This document shows, in pieces, positions 1-12,199 of a stretch of 64,000 nucleotides of DNA (its first letter is position 1; every line of letters starts with the position of its first letter). The notes under the pieces were generated by a model that saw only the letters and a program-made list of their open reading frames with translations, was not told the DNA's origin and did not search any database. A program made the translations under genes and the position numbers. The stretch spans positions 63,664,777 to 63,728,776 of the forward strand of contig CM057002.1 of the NCBI GenBank assembly GCA_029891345.1, given 5' to 3'. The stretch comes from Dryococelus australis. Its lineage: Eukaryota > Arthropoda > Insecta > Phasmatodea > Phasmatidae.

Positions 1-1479
1 TATTAACTTGGTCTATTTTGAGCTGCAAACTCGATTTACAAAACCACTCCAACGGGTCATGGGAGCCTGTTATGTTTTGTTTTGGGAACCAGGTGCAAGT
101 TTCTGAATGGAATATTTATAATAATAATTATTATTATTTACAAAACTCTAATATTCTCGCTGTGCTTCTACTTGCGTTCTTCTGATCAGGTTTTGTTTGC
201 TCGGGTTTTAGGTTTATCCGCAAACTGATGGTATTCGCTTGATGTTATAAGTTTTTCTATCCCATATCCTGTCCTCGGTGATGTTGGATTCTGGAAGGTC
301 TCTTTCAATTTCAACTAGCCAATTTTTCTTGACTTTGTATGGTAGGGCAAGACAAAATCCTTTTAGCCAGACTGTCAATTATCATTATGAGAATATGACC
401 GCAGAATTTCAGTCGTCTTTTCTTGAAAGAAAATGTTATTATTATTTGGTTTAAATTTTATATCGGTATTTTTCTTTCAGTATAATTTATAAGAGCCGAG
501 TACAGATGAAACAAAAATTATTGGTGAAAAAAATAAACACCGAAACTGCCTGTTTGATGATACGGGGGAAAAAAAAAAATATTAATCTTCGAATTATAGC
601 AGAAAATCACGTGCAATGAGATAAGTGCACAATATAAAACAATATTATCGAATCGAAACAGATATAAAACTCGCACTGAAATATCTGCATGCGAAAAAAA
701 AAACGGTGACAAAAGATTTTCGAAAAATATTTGTAGACTGCAAAACTATTTTAATTAATCTGAGCAGTGAACAAATCTAGTCATCTAACGTGTGTATATT
801 ACAAAGCGATGTTCACCCATCTCAGTAGTAACAAAATTATTGTTGATTAGTTTTTTTTATTATTAATAATACAACCGACATACTCGTAAGAGATATACCT
901 TGTTGAAGAATAGTTTTTTAAAATTTAATTGATATTATTACTTGGACTAGTCTTACTTTTCCCTGGCTTGACAGGAAATATTTTATATTCGGTTGGCACC
1001 CGCAAGGGAATGAAAACACGCTGATGCTAAACAGTTCCCAAGTTACTTTTCATTCCGGCTGTTTCCGTGACTCAGGTGTAAATATGACGTCCATTGGAGT
1101 AGACCCTACATGCACGGAATGTTCAGTCAGGTTACTTACAGTGGTCATTATCTCCTCTGATCTACCCAGACACCTATGTTTTGAAATGAACTAGAGCAGT
1201 AACACAATTGCAAAAACTAATCGCCGTTAAGCCCGTGCGAAAATTTCGCAGTAATTCTCCCAGTGAAAACTTACGATTCAGAATACGCCTGATCTTTCTC
1301 GAACAGCGAGTGAATAATCTCGAATTGTTTTAAGCAACAGGTAGCAGAGAATAAAAATTACGATTCTCCTCTGCTTTACAAGACACGGGATAAGTCAGAC
1401 GCGATCTGGGCAAATGAAGTCCAGAAAAAATCTATTTTATTAACTTATTTGCTTTCTCCATTAATCGCTTGGCAGTATT
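1..1479. other. Anonymous AT-rich DNA, no gene seen
   Basis: I see no open reading frame with coding character, no RNA gene and no mobile-element protein here. The motif CTCCCAGTG near 1248 resembles the right end of the AAACAAAT-rich repeat that follows, and may be a scrap of another copy. Confidence 0.6.
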
Positions 1480-2170
1480 ACATCAAACAAGATTTGTTTG
1501 GTGCAACCAAATACTTTGTTCACATAGGGGTGGTTGAATATTTGTTGCAGAAACCAAATTATTTTGTTGTTTTCATTTGGTTGCCCCAAACTGTAAGATT
1601 TGTTCGGTGCAAATAAAGATTTGTTTGGCTACACGTACATTAAACAGTTTGGGCAGATATGAAAAGAAACGTTACAAGTTCGGCCGAGTTTCGACCTATA
1701 TCACCACCGTCCGAGCGCTACGTCTTAAACATCAAAGCTAATGTGACAACTGATGGAACCGGAAAGTTTTCCATTAGATACTCGGCAAATATTGGGCAAC
1801 GTGTGCAAACAAATACTTCCAGTTTTACAGCTTTACTTGCCAATCTCTTCTTGCAATGTTTCATTAATGCGTTTATACGACTGTTGAAGCATCAATAAAT
1901 GCACTAACAAATACGGTTACTATCCTAATTGTCACAGAAAATACAAACAAACTCTCGAGCTCTATTTTCGAACGAAGACAGTCAAATGAGTAGCCAAAGA
2001 AACATAGACAGTTGATTCAACAAAATATTTAGTTGACAGTCTAATTTTTTTTTGGCCCGACACAGATTTTGTTTGTTCAAACATACATAATTTGTTAGGG
2101 GAACTAAATATATATTTGGTCCTATATAAATAATATTTTGTTCGATTTTCTCCCAGTGCAAGCGTACCCG
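1480..2170 (+). repeat. AAACAAAT-rich dispersed repeat, copy 1
   Basis: A second copy in the same orientation lies at 15556-16207. Shared blocks include the stretch around ATCAATAAATG, then CTAATTGTCACA, then the AACGAAGA segment, a GTCTAATTT block and the right end TTTTCTCYCAGTG. Both ends are loaded with ATTTGTT and AACAAAT words in both orientations. The left end (ATCAAACAAGAT near 1482) and the reverse complement of the right end (ATCGAACAAAAT) look like long imperfect inverted repeats. This suggests a non-autonomous DNA transposon, but no protein is encoded and I cannot assign a superfamily. The 79-codon open frame at 1659-1898 is probably accidental. Confidence 0.6.
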
Positions 2171-3940
2171 ACCACGCTGCTTGGGTTCGCAAACATTTGT
2201 TAATAGGGAACATAAATTAAATAGTGTTCATTTGATTAATTTTACTTACTTAGAAATTGATAACGAGCTTGGCGGCAAAGGATTGTTCAGAATGGTGTCT
2301 TGTCTGCACAGTGTGTTGTAGACTGCGGTGGCTTGGGATTATTTTACTTGCGGTACAGCCGTTGCAACCCTCATGTGTATTCCACGGAGTTCCCTCCAAC
2401 CATCATCTTAGCGCGTCCATTCTTCAGACTTGACAGGAACGACAGGTCCATCCCTAGGTTTGTGTGACAGGAGTGGCGGTAGCAGAACTCCAATATAACC
2501 AGCTTTCTCTTTTTCATGTTGACCCTGCATACAGGCAGCCATGGAATAGCTTGAAGAAGGGGATTATTTATTTACGTCAGTAAGAATGCACCCTCTACAA
2601 GGAAAGAGGGATACATGTGTCGTCGATAAACAAAGCACTGTAGAACTCCACACAATAACATTCGTGAATGAAATAAACGAATAATATATATATGAACATA
2701 AAAAATTCAAAGTATGTTGAAGAAATTTTTTGAATTGTTTATTGTGTTGTCACAGAGCAAGACTACTCAGATTTTTCTCTAACGCCAATGTAAGTATAAT
2801 TTTGTTTCTTGAAGGATGCTGTGAAAGTAGACAGTAACGTTAATCGTAATCAATTTATGGTTGCAAAAACTCAAGATTAAAAAATCGAAACTATGAACTT
2901 AAACGGCAGATACTGGAATGTAATAAAAATGTAGATATACTTACAGGGTTAATAATTTCAGTAGGGTCCGAAATTAATTTACTATTGACTTAATGGGTTA
3001 ATGGAACCAATCTTAAGTTGGGGGGTGGTGATGGTTTGGTGTAACAGTTTATACATTATATCAGTAATTGATATTCGCTGTTAAGGACCAGAATATTCAT
3101 ACTAGAAGTAAACCTAAGCGAATGTGACATAATACACGTTTCTGTATAAAAGATATATTGACCATACTGACCCGAGAATTATAGTCAGTGTTAAGTAAAA
3201 ATAATTCTAAATTAATAACGATAAAATATGTTTACGTTCTGAAGCCCTGCTTCAAGTATGACACGAATGTCAATTATTAAACTCCAGCAATTTTGTGCGA
3301 GTACTCCTGTCCTGCCTGAACGATTAATTTTTCGTCCCTCGAACTGGTGAAATGTGTGATGTCTACAATCTTCTGGAGTACGACTAAATGCTGCTATTAT
3401 GGGGGTTGGTGTGTTTACAGAACTACATGACGTTAATGAACTTGGTCAGCAAGTCTGCTTGGTTTTTAGCCACGTCTACATTTTGTAGCCCAGTATAATA
3501 AACTGTTATTGTTTGAAGAGAGAGATTATTATATGAAGAGGCAATAAAATATGCTGCACTGTAAGGTATGTTGTTTATATTCACACCCCCCCCCCCCACT
3601 TTGGGTTAAACACGTCTGAACGCTTTTTTTTTCTTAACTACCTTATTCTAAGTGTTATGTGAAGTAAAAGCCCGAAGGTAGGGCGGGATTTTATTGCATC
3701 TCAGGGTTAACCCCTTACGCCTACTAGGAAAATCATGCAAGGAGACGTGCATTGCGGCAAAGAGGGATTGGGCAGCCATGGCCTGCACTTTGGGGCCATG
3801 ACTATCTCCCTAAGTGTACTTAGAACTAGTCTTAACTGCGAAGAGCAAGGGAAAAACCGTCAAGAGAGACGTAAAAACCCTTGCGACAGAGAAGTAAAAA
3901 TTAAAAAATTATTGCAGGGATTAAATTAAATTAAATATAA
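2171..3940. other. Anonymous DNA, no gene seen
   Basis: Mixed AT-rich sequence with a poly-C run at about 3586-3598. The part from 3660 to 3930 is somewhat richer in GC. Its one 64-codon frame shows no recognisable domain. Confidence 0.55.
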
Positions 3941-4385
3941 TGCTACAGGAGACATAGTGTTTGGAAAACATGCTATTAGTTAATAGGGTTGGGATGCTCT
4001 TAGTCTATAGGGTTGGAACGTCTGAATGGTACCCGGTGTTGAGCCATACTGAAGAGAGGCGCGCGGCGCTCGTGGTGCAATCGAGAGCTGTCTGGTGGCT
4101 ACTACTAGCAACGAGTTCAGGCTCGCACACTCTGGCACCTTCTACACGCCTCTCCGCCGTTCTTGCCGCTTCCTTAACCTTCCCGAGTCGCTTTTTTGCG
4201 TATAAATGTTCGTCCCCAGCCCGAGCAAGTGTGCATTGTTCCTCTTAGAGTTGCGCGGGCTGGCCGACGATAGATGTCTACACCACTTTGTACCTCGGGG
4301 CTTCAGCATGCTAGACGCGTTTTCGCGTAATATGAGTAAACAAGTTAAGTATTGGAATAAACGTAGTTGTTGTAATGCCAGGGGC
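3941..4385 (+). mobile_element. Possible solo LTR-like fragment
   Basis: A GC-richer block begins TGCTACAGGAG. It carries a TATA-box-like TATAAATG at about 4200 and an AATAAA signal at about 4356, and stops in a TG-rich tail. That order (TATA, then a polyadenylation signal about 155 bp later, then the end) is typical of LTRs. No partner repeat and no clear target duplication are visible, so this could equally be an orphan promoter-like segment. If it is an LTR, it is an isolated fossil without coding parts. Confidence 0.22.
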
Positions 4386-5534
4386 AGAGTTCCCTTTTTG
4401 GTAGGGCTTTTAGCGAATTTTTGCGTATGTGGATTTTTGTAGGGAAGTGTTTCTTCACTGTTCTGATTGTTTGGATAATCCAAATAGCATTTTATTAGCA
4501 TATTTTTAAGAGGTGGATTCTTCTTTTTTTGGCATGCTGTAGAAATTGCATGCCTGTATGCTCATGGTCAAATGTAATGAGGGTTTTGGCTCCTTGCTAA
4601 TGGTATTAATTTTTTTTATTAGTATTCCATGTTTTACTATTCCCCTTTTAGTGAATCATCAGGCGTACTCTACTTTTAAAGTTTTAACGATACTTGCTTT
4701 ACTCACGGAGTCATTTTACCATTTATTTAAACTTCAGAAGTGTTCATTCAGGCTGAGTGCTTTCTCGGGATATATTAACACTGTTGTTTTTCTGTTTATT
4801 CCAGTGCATATGTGTTCCCTCCTTTCCCTAGTTTATCGATAGGTAGCAAGGAAGATTAACTTTCAAATGCAATTCATAACTTTCCAATCAAGTTGCAAAC
4901 TTGTTGTTGGTCATAATGTATAGATGGGCTCAAATATAGGTATATATTGTATTGATTTGGAATTTTTTTATGTCTATGATTTATTAATTTTTTAATGTTA
5001 TGTATCATTCTCCCTGCCTTCCTTTAGCCATGCTACGCCATAAAGGGGCGTAACAGTTTATAGCGAGACACTTTATAAGCCCATTAAAATATTTAAAACT
5101 GACAAAACTAATTCATTATAAAATCATCTGATAACACATTAAAGATAGAATGCTTTTGTGAAAAAATTGGCTACAATCCCCTCTTCATATATACAGGGAA
5201 TACTAATGAAAAATACAGCAGCATCTGAACTTCTCTCTTCTGAAGTTACAAAACCTTATTTACGACAGAACGCTCCTGACTGGCTCGATTGTCCATCAGG
5301 AAGGAAGAAGCTACTAGTTATTCAGGAGCTCCGTCCGATGAGGACAGACAAGTCCTGCTTGCCCATCTCAGCCGCCAGCCAAACGGGAAGTAACCACTGA
5401 ATGATGAAGCATAACCTTTCCCAGTAAACTACATTATCACGAATAGTTATCTTAATCACCTAGAAGGAATGTTGGTGATGAAATGAAACTGCATGTGTCG
5501 GAAAGATAGGTGTGTGTTGCAAATGAGTACAAAA
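4386..5534. other. Anonymous DNA, no gene seen
   Basis: Frames of 80-98 codons occur at 4546-4842 and 5158-5400. Neither has a recognisable domain, a good translation context or biased composition. Confidence 0.5.
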
Positions 5535-6345
5535 TCAGATCACGTAGACAAAATAAGGATGTAGCCCCCTTTCGGTTCCGGATACATGCGTCATGCCGAT
5601 TCGGAATGGAGTCGAATTGCTGTTATATCCCCTTCTGAGGCAAGTCAGTCCCCAAAATATTTTACCTGGCCTTCGATACGTGTAGACCGGCACCGGGTCT
5701 AAGTTGACGTCTGAGTTGTTTACAAACACGTTCTGTCGGTGGCAGATCGGAGGACCTTGCTGGCAAAGACTGTAACTCTACATGACTTAGGCATTCCATA
5801 GGCACATCTACCGTGTGTGGACGGGCATTTTCTTGTTGAAATACTGCATGTGAGACGAGTTGAGAGAGGTTTTGGAGGCTTTTAACAACGAGGTCTTGAA
5901 GGCTAAGAGGTTGAAGCGATGTGAGAATGGAGCAGCGCCGGAATGCGGGGACTTGGGAAATGGGAGATCCCCAAGAAAAAACCCGCTGACCAGCGGCATC
6001 GTCTGGCACGAATACCACGCGCGCAAATCCGGGAGAGACCCCGTGGGGTACCGAACCCGGTTGCCAGTCGCCTAGACATGTAGCGGGATGGCACGGGGTG
6101 CTGCAGCGTGTCCTGCAACCTTCTGTCTGCCGGCTGGTGAAGAAGTCTAGTAATTGCGTAAGGCTTGGCCCACGGTCGTGAAGTTCCTTTGTCGTGGTCT
6201 CTTGGTAGACCAGAAACTTTATGACGTGGTAATGGTGTACAAAGTACCCAGTGGCTCCAACATCGGGTCACTGTGAGATCGAAATGTTCCATGTTCTTCA
6301 CTATTAGTATCGAGTAAGGCTCACGGAGACCAAACATTTGGGCAT
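5535..6345 (-). pseudogene. Tc1/mariner transposase pseudogene, split by a SINE
   Basis: Reading leftwards from 6340, the minus strand begins MFGLREP and continues into DLTVTRCWSHW. This matches the second helix-turn-helix of insect Tc1 transposases. A GSGRPR-like segment (VSGLPRD) and PVPSRYMSRRLA follow, the last corresponding to the family's PVSSRTIRRRLAE. The frame then enters a SINE (5845-6075). Beyond it comes the C-terminal block HAVFQQENARPHT followed by PARSSDLPPTERV, equivalent to the family's FQQDNARPHTA and WPARSPDLSPIEHVW, ending near 5535. The central part with the first catalytic aspartate is absent, so the protein cannot be functional. The reading frame also breaks more than once beyond RQLRPG. 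It is a plain DNA transposon remnant. The N-terminal match is weaker than the C-terminal one. Confidence 0.75.
5845..6075 (-). mobile_element. tRNA-derived SINE, family A
   Basis: On the minus strand a box-B-like GGGTTCGGTACC lies near the 5' end. The body shared with the copies at 58812, 60236 and 60601 follows: a GACGATGCC word, a GGGTTTT block, then a GATCTCCC segment, and finally the CTCAAGACCTCG-type tail. It sits between the N-terminal and C-terminal parts of a Tc1 transposase and so is younger than that element. Box A is poorly preserved. Confidence 0.7.
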
Positions 6346-6904
6346 TATCAAAAAGTTAATAAGTGCCGGTAATACTGTATACTGCATATACGAGATATTC
6401 CTTGTGTTCGGTAATTTTTCTTCACTGTACTGACCGATTGACGTTCCTTGAACTCCTAACGGTAACGCTATAATCGTGATGGAACCACTAATGCATTCTT
6501 TTTGTTATTCTAAGCGGTTGAGATGATTGCAATTCCTATCATTTACACCGAACTATGCTGGGCATGTGTACCAAATCACGTCCAATTTTAATCATATATT
6601 CTAGCTTCTTCACTTTTTTGTCAACCAATGTATAAAGAGGGATGGCGACTCAGTAGGACTATAGGACCATTACGGCAACGGCAGCGAAAATCTGCGAACA
6701 TCGTATTTGCTATGCGTGAGATTTGCTGTACGAAAAAGTACAACAATTAATCTTCGACATTGCGATCACGTCTTATTCGATTATTCTAAACATGAAGCAT
6801 TCAATCGAAGAGATGCGTTATTATCGCCTCCACTGTCACAATATCACATATTTAATAGAGACTGTGTCACGGAAAACTAAAGTAATTAGCATTTACTTAA
6901 TATC

Positions 6905-6907
<3 letters not shown>
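6346..6907. other. Anonymous DNA, no gene seen
   Basis: AT-rich sequence leading into a long T run. No coding or structural signal was recognised. Confidence 0.5.

Positions 6908-6950
<43 letters not shown>
6908..6950. repeat. Poly-T tract
   Basis: An uninterrupted run of about 43 T residues. Read on the minus strand it is a long poly-A, as left behind by poly-A-tailed retroelements, but no retroelement body is recognisable at 6951-7384. It may also be a collapsed or expanded homopolymer from sequencing. Confidence 0.9.
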
Positions 6951-7384
6951 CTAAACTCTTTGGCATCTTTCGTATACCGAAATTCAGAATAGCATGATTT
7001 CGGTTCTAGATATATTTCTACTGTGCAAAATTTAAATAGGTCTAGTGTTACACTGAGGTTATAAAACTCAATTCATTTTTTATTTGGTGGTGGTAGATTA
7101 AGAATTCACATCACTCTCACTGTTAGAATATCTATGTTAGCTGAAGGACGTGATTATAGAATGTTCATGTGTTAACCAGGTTATTGGACTTTAGCAAAAT
7201 TATTTTCAAAATTTACGTTAGTGAACAAGTTAAACATTTTTGTTAAGTTTTAATAGTACATTTATTATACGTTCAGTGTCAAAAAAATTATAATTGAGAA
7301 TTCCTAAAAATGCGCAATGAATAAACGGAAAAGTTTTCAGTTTGAACGACACGTGTGTGCATATGTTATGATACAGTAAATGTT
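6951..7384. other. Anonymous DNA, no gene seen
   Basis: AT-rich, with only short frames. Nothing was recognised. Confidence 0.5.
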
Positions 7385-7880
7385 CCACATCTATACTAAG
7401 ATAGTAAAGAGGCAATGTGAGTTTGTTTATATGTAACGGCAAATCTCGGAAACTACGTGGCTGATCCTTGTAATTATTTCACTGTTAGAAAGCTACATTC
7501 TTCTAGATGGACATAGGCTGTGTTTAATTTTTTAAAAATCCTTGAAAAATTCCAAAATTTTTAAGTCTGAGAAAAATAAGCTACTTGGCTGCTTTCTAAG
7601 CATGCTCTACCAAAACTACAGGGCCGATTATTATCATTATGTCACCGTTATAAAGCTGCATTCTTCCAGATGGACATAGGCTATGTTTAACTTTAAAAAA
7701 GTCGCCAGTAGTCACAAGTAGTTTCAGGTAATCATGGATAGTCCCAGATAGTCACGGGTAGTCACGGGTAGTCACAGGTATTCACGGGTAGCCGTCACTG
7801 GTTGTCACATACATACAGTAGGTATGTATTGCAATAACTCCATAAAACCTGAGCGAAGCGATGGCAGGCTGCTAGTTTTA
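7385..7880 (+). repeat. Dispersed repeat resembling a LINE/SINE 3' tail
   Basis: The order is: ATACTAAGATAGTAAAGAGG, an ATCTCGGAAACTAC block, GTTAGAAAGCTACATTCTTC, GATGGACATAGGCT, a 10-bp minisatellite, and the end GAGCGAAGCGATGGCAGGCT followed by GCTAGT. The middle part occurs twice (about 7455-7530 and 7615-7695). From memory this layout resembles a very common invertebrate repeat that ends in a 'CGAAGCG ... CTAGT' block. I call the class uncertain; a non-LTR tail or a Helitron-like end are both possible. No protein is encoded. Confidence 0.55.
7701..7790 (+). repeat. 10-bp minisatellite, consensus GTCACGGGTA
   Basis: Nine successive 10-bp units run without a gap. The two central ones are exactly GTCACGGGTA and the outer ones differ at one to several bases. 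A tenth partial unit follows at 7791. It lies inside the LINE-tail-like repeat just before its terminal CGAAGCG block. Confidence 0.9.
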
Positions 7881-9715
7881 TTATACTGTGGAAAATCCAT
7901 CCTGAAAGATGAGCGATGTTAAACAGTGAACAATGAAAACATGCCATCAGATTTCCTTATACCTGGCGTCTGGTGTACGTTGCAGTGTGTTTTAAATACA
8001 CGTTTTTCAATTAAACTATTAAACCTGCATCTAATTTGCAGGTCTACGAAAATAACTAGCTGTTGAGTGTTTTGAAAACGTCAAGCAAATTAGACACACC
8101 ATCTTATAGCACTCCAAAAAAGGTTAAAGACGTCTTTTCAAAGCGCTGTATCTTAGTATATACGCATCAGATACACGCAAATCTATTCACGGTCCCAGCA
8201 TTGAACCTTCCTACAGACGTTCCACTAAGAAAATAATAGCGTCACCGCTGAAAGTCCCATAGGTACACGCAGTGCGACGAGAAAACTGTATGCCAGTTCA
8301 AGGAATTGCGCTTAGAGGCGATGGCGCACTTCATGAGCGTGGCAGTGTCGCCTTTGTCGCTCCCGCGCTTCTCGGTCTCAATCGTGGAAATAAGCTCTAG
8401 GCAGGCGGGCGGAATCCTTAATGTTATTTACAACACGGAAGGAAGAATGGAAGCTCAGACTCTGTTTACAGTTCTCAGTTTAATACCCTGAAGGCATTTC
8501 AGAGGAGTAATAAACAGTAAAGCATTGTTTCTCGCCAATTTAGTAGGCTCCCCGGGGTAAATACGAGCTGTTTGTTTTTGCCAAAGGAAGCATTGTTACC
8601 GCCTATTTGGCGGCATGCTAATTAACCTTCCTCGGAACTGCGAAGTTAAAGTCGGTGGGATTTCTCAGGACTTTCCCGCTGTGTTCGGTTTACGTGCATA
8701 CGGGCACTGTATAAATACGGTGTTGTTTAACTTGTATTACTTTATAAGTAAGAGTAACTTACACCCCAAACAGCATTTAACAAATGTAACAGAAACACAA
8801 ACCCCGAGATTTCGCAAAGTAAACAATCAACAATAATGTCGTCACAATAACTGCAGGCTATTCGTTATCTTTAATTGCCTATAAATCCCATTAAAAAAAT
8901 AAGAATCTCGTAATTATTTAATGATTTTCATCCGTGTCTGGATACAGAATTTTTGAGTTTATTATATATATTTTGACTACGAAGTTGCAGGCTATAAATC
9001 CACTCCGAGCCTATTCAGGCAAAATTTTTGTAGTATATAAATATTGATAAACTATGATCGTAGGGTTTTCCCGTACTTAAAATAGTCTGTATAAATGTCT
9101 AATAACAGTTTCGTCTTACCAAGCTAACGCTTTTGAAATACATGTATATAACGACTGTACGCAAATTTCAAAAAACATATTTTGTGAAACTCAAATGAGC
9201 GAGTAACTACTGAAATACAATGAAACATTCGTTATTACTCACATTGTGAAGAAACATTTCAATGCCCTTTACGTTTGTTATTTTTAGAGGTCGATATATA
9301 CCAGTTGTAAATTGTCTTGATAGACATTGTGAATTACTGCAACAAATATAGTATATTCGTAACATTTACGACTCAAACCTTCAAAAAATTTATAGTTCTG
9401 TAGACATAAAAGTATTTAATTTCTGCTAAATTTATATTTTATTTACAATTCAGCTATGTATCATAATATTTAATTTATAACTGATACGAGATAAAATACA
9501 GTAATTATAAAAATGTCTCGCCTAGGACGAACTATGCAATTACAACGAAGAATGCCACACAGTATCGTTATAACTTGACATGTGCTCCATGTGTTCGACA
9601 TGCGCGCCACTAGGGGGGCATACATGTCCCTCCATCGTTCATAGTTGCAATACATCGAATATGGCCTTAGCAGCAGTGTGAGCCATCACAGAACCAAGTT
9701 GTGTGAACACGCAGC
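7881..9715. other. Anonymous DNA, no gene seen
   Basis: No supported feature. A slightly GC-richer stretch at 8210-8700 holds frames of 61 and 73 codons (8306-8491 and 8615-8836) without recognisable domains. The stretch from about 9520 to 9715 is probably the untranslated 5' part of the Tc1 element that follows, but I could not place its terminal repeat. Confidence 0.5.
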
Positions 9716-10294
9716 ATGTCTCTGCGTCGCCTTCGACACGCCTTTGCCCATCTTGGCGAGTTCGAGGGAATCGACATCGTCGATCTCCGAGATATAGGCT
9801 ACGTTGGACGTTTCAGTGCATTGCTCGCCACTTGAACTGTTCTACCTACACTGAGAGCGGGTGTTGGATGCAGTATGAACAGAAGGTTTCACGCAGCCGT
9901 CGAGAAGGTATGGTTCGACCCCGGCAGACCGCCAGCAGGGAGGATGGCTCCATCGTGCGACGGGCTGCAAGCGCACCATCCAGGGACATGTTAACGGCAG
10001 CTCGTGTCCACCGGCACCACATTCAGGTGGCTAGCAGATCGAGGTCTGTGCTCGCAGCGTCCCTTACACCTTTTATTGCGACCTGAGCATCGTCAAGCAC
10101 GCGTGACCTCCTGCCAGCAACGGGCAGCATGGAAGTTTCGGGGTTGGCGACGAATGGTGTTCAGCTATCAACCATTGCCCTGTCTGGATGCAGACGACCG
10201 CAGAATCCGAGTCTGGAGACGTACTGGCCAACGCTGTGATCCACGCTTCATTGCTGAGCGGCAAACCGCCTCAACGAGAGTTCTCATGTTGTGA
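9716..10294 (+). pseudogene. Tc1-like transposase pseudogene, C-terminally truncated
   Basis: The frame starts at ATG 9716 with MSLRRLRHAFAHLGEFEG, which matches the N-terminus of an insect Tc1 subgroup. The first helix-turn-helix is followed by the GRPRQT-type hinge (VRPRQTASREDGSIVRRA, about 9918-9971, in another frame). The pre-catalytic segment RPEHRQARVTSCQQRAAW and WRRMVFSYQPLPCLDADDRR end it at about 10294. At the position of the conserved FSDES block the sequence reads FSYQP, so the first catalytic aspartate and the glutamate of that motif are gone. There are several frame changes and a stop after SALLAT, and everything beyond the ERQTAST segment is missing. It is clearly dead. A fragment of MITE-2 follows within 70 bp. 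Confidence 0.85.
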
Positions 10295-10360
10295 GGTGCC
10301 ATTTACTACCATTCCAGCACCCCACTTTCAAGGTGACCAATTTTTTTCTGCAAATGAGTG

Positions 10361-10562
10361 TAGGTGTGCTGGCTATGCCTAGTAATATATAGTTCTAACA
10401 CAAAATATTATTAAAATGAATACTCAACAATGCAGAGCGTTGCCATATGGTGTAATTTTCTAGACTTCATTGAGCTCTGATTGCATGAGGCGGAGGAATA
10501 GTCTAAAAGTAGAACTTTAGCAGGACTTCAGAAAAGTTTGAATTAAAAACGAATGGGTTTAG
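10361..10562 (-). mobile_element. MITE-2 copy O, truncated
   Basis: On the minus strand it holds the family's diagnostic block (a CTGCTAAAGTTCTACTT word, then CCTCCGCCTCATGCAA) and the mid-element TTACTAGGC segment followed by CAGCACACCTA. The outer terminal repeat is worn (ACCCATTCG at about 10550). The inner end stops near the Tc1 remnant. It keeps an unfilled TA (ATTACTAGGC near 10380) at the site where copy N received a MITE-1 insertion. Confidence 0.75.
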
Positions 10563-12108
10563 CAAATTAGTTTATTACCAACTTATGTAGGTTAAAATGT
10601 TGCAAGACCTGATGTGTGATATAATTGAGCCATTATATGAGCTATGCCTGAACTTCAAGCAAATATTTAAGCTTTAGGCTTTTAAGTAAACCAGCATAAT
10701 AAACATATTCCATAATATTTTACAACTCACTGTTAAGCACAATAAGTGTAGTTAGCTTAAAAACGATGTAATAACTTAGGGCAATAAGTTCTTTTTACAT
10801 GAAGGTTCTGCAATTGATGGACACTGTTGACAGCAGGTTGAAGGAAAGGATTGTGCCAAACACACTTCTGAGTCTACTAAGCAAATCTTTCTCGTATGAA
10901 CAGTTGACCAACGAACCAGAAAGAGAGCACTGTACACTTTTCCACTATTGTGGCCTCCAAATGGTCGAAAATGAAGTCTATGTGAAACTCATTATTTAAA
11001 AAATAGTTTTACACAATGTGCACGAATTCAGACGAATTAATGAACGTAAAAATGCGTATCAATGTATGACTTATACTGATGGTTCATCCTACATCTTTAG
11101 ACATCTCATGTACTTAGAGCTGATTTAAAGTATAAATATGGCAATAATGTACCTGTAAGACAACCGAGTACCTACTTCCTGAATTAGGCAATCACTATGC
11201 AAATATTAAAGATTATAATTTTATTTTACAGCTTTCTTAACTTCTTAGGCTTACTTATTCTAATTGATACGTTTTTAACATTATGGTATTTTCATTTATC
11301 TAATGGTCAACCATAATAAGCAAAATTTGGCATAGTTTACTCATGAATGGCTTCATTGCAAATCGATCATTTGGTTGGTTGACAAATTTGATTAAATTTT
11401 TCAATAAACTCACTTGAGATGTGGCATATATTTCTCTGCTCGCTAAACTGTTTAATCAAATGAAGGATTTAAAATTTACTTACTTTTTAGCTAGATGAGC
11501 AGACTTATTTTTTGGAATTTAAAGGTGGCGGTTGATACAGGTTACATGCAAAAAAATTATAATATCTTACAAGATTTTGTCTTTTTCTTATTAATCATGC
11601 TAGTGATAGTTGTGACAATTCACTTCTGTTCTTTAAGAGTATCTCTCCCACTTCTTCAGATACTGAGAAGTTCTATTTATAATAATATGTACTGTACCCT
11701 ATGTCCTAGATCTTTCAATTAAAATCTGTTTCTCTGTTTTTTGTTTGCGGAATGTCCCGCTACTTTACTTCATGGTCTGTCAATTAGTTTTCCCTATAAA
11801 CGGAATTATTTTGTAATCCTATTTGAACGTTAGGTTTTTCAGTTGTTCACTGTAGGTCACGTTACCTGCTATAATTTTTATAAACTTTCATCTCAGACAT
11901 TACGAGAACAAATTTCCAGTCTCTTTTAACTTTTGTTTTAGTTATGTATGGTCCTTTGTACATAAATAATTTGTGAACTCTGCGATTTATAGTCCACTTA
12001 TTTATTTTGATATTATTGTACATTGCAAAATTCTGCACAACACACAAGTAGTTCTATTTATTTTTATTATTATAAATATATATGAACATTCCATAATCTT
12101 CCAAATGG
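10563..12108. other. Anonymous AT-rich DNA, no gene seen
   Basis: The frames at 10799-10999 and 11495-11722 (66 and 75 codons) carry no recognisable domain. The latter is hydrophobic, but the composition is what AT-rich random DNA gives. Confidence 0.5.
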
Positions 12109-12127
12109 TTGTGTGTGTGTATATGTA

Positions 12128-12195
<68 letters not shown>
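12109..12195. repeat. Compound GT/TA/GA microsatellite
   Basis: GTGTGTGT, then a run of TA, then a run of GA ending in GAAAGAATGG. It directly abuts the left arm of the large palindrome. Confidence 0.95.

Positions 12196-12199
<4 letters not shown>

Noticed and set aside
4142-4501. 119-codon minus-strand frame
   Set aside because: It overlaps the LTR-like block and other frames on the opposite strand, and its product matches nothing I recognise.
6723-6992. 89-codon frame with a poly-Phe tail
   Set aside because: The length comes from the poly-T run.
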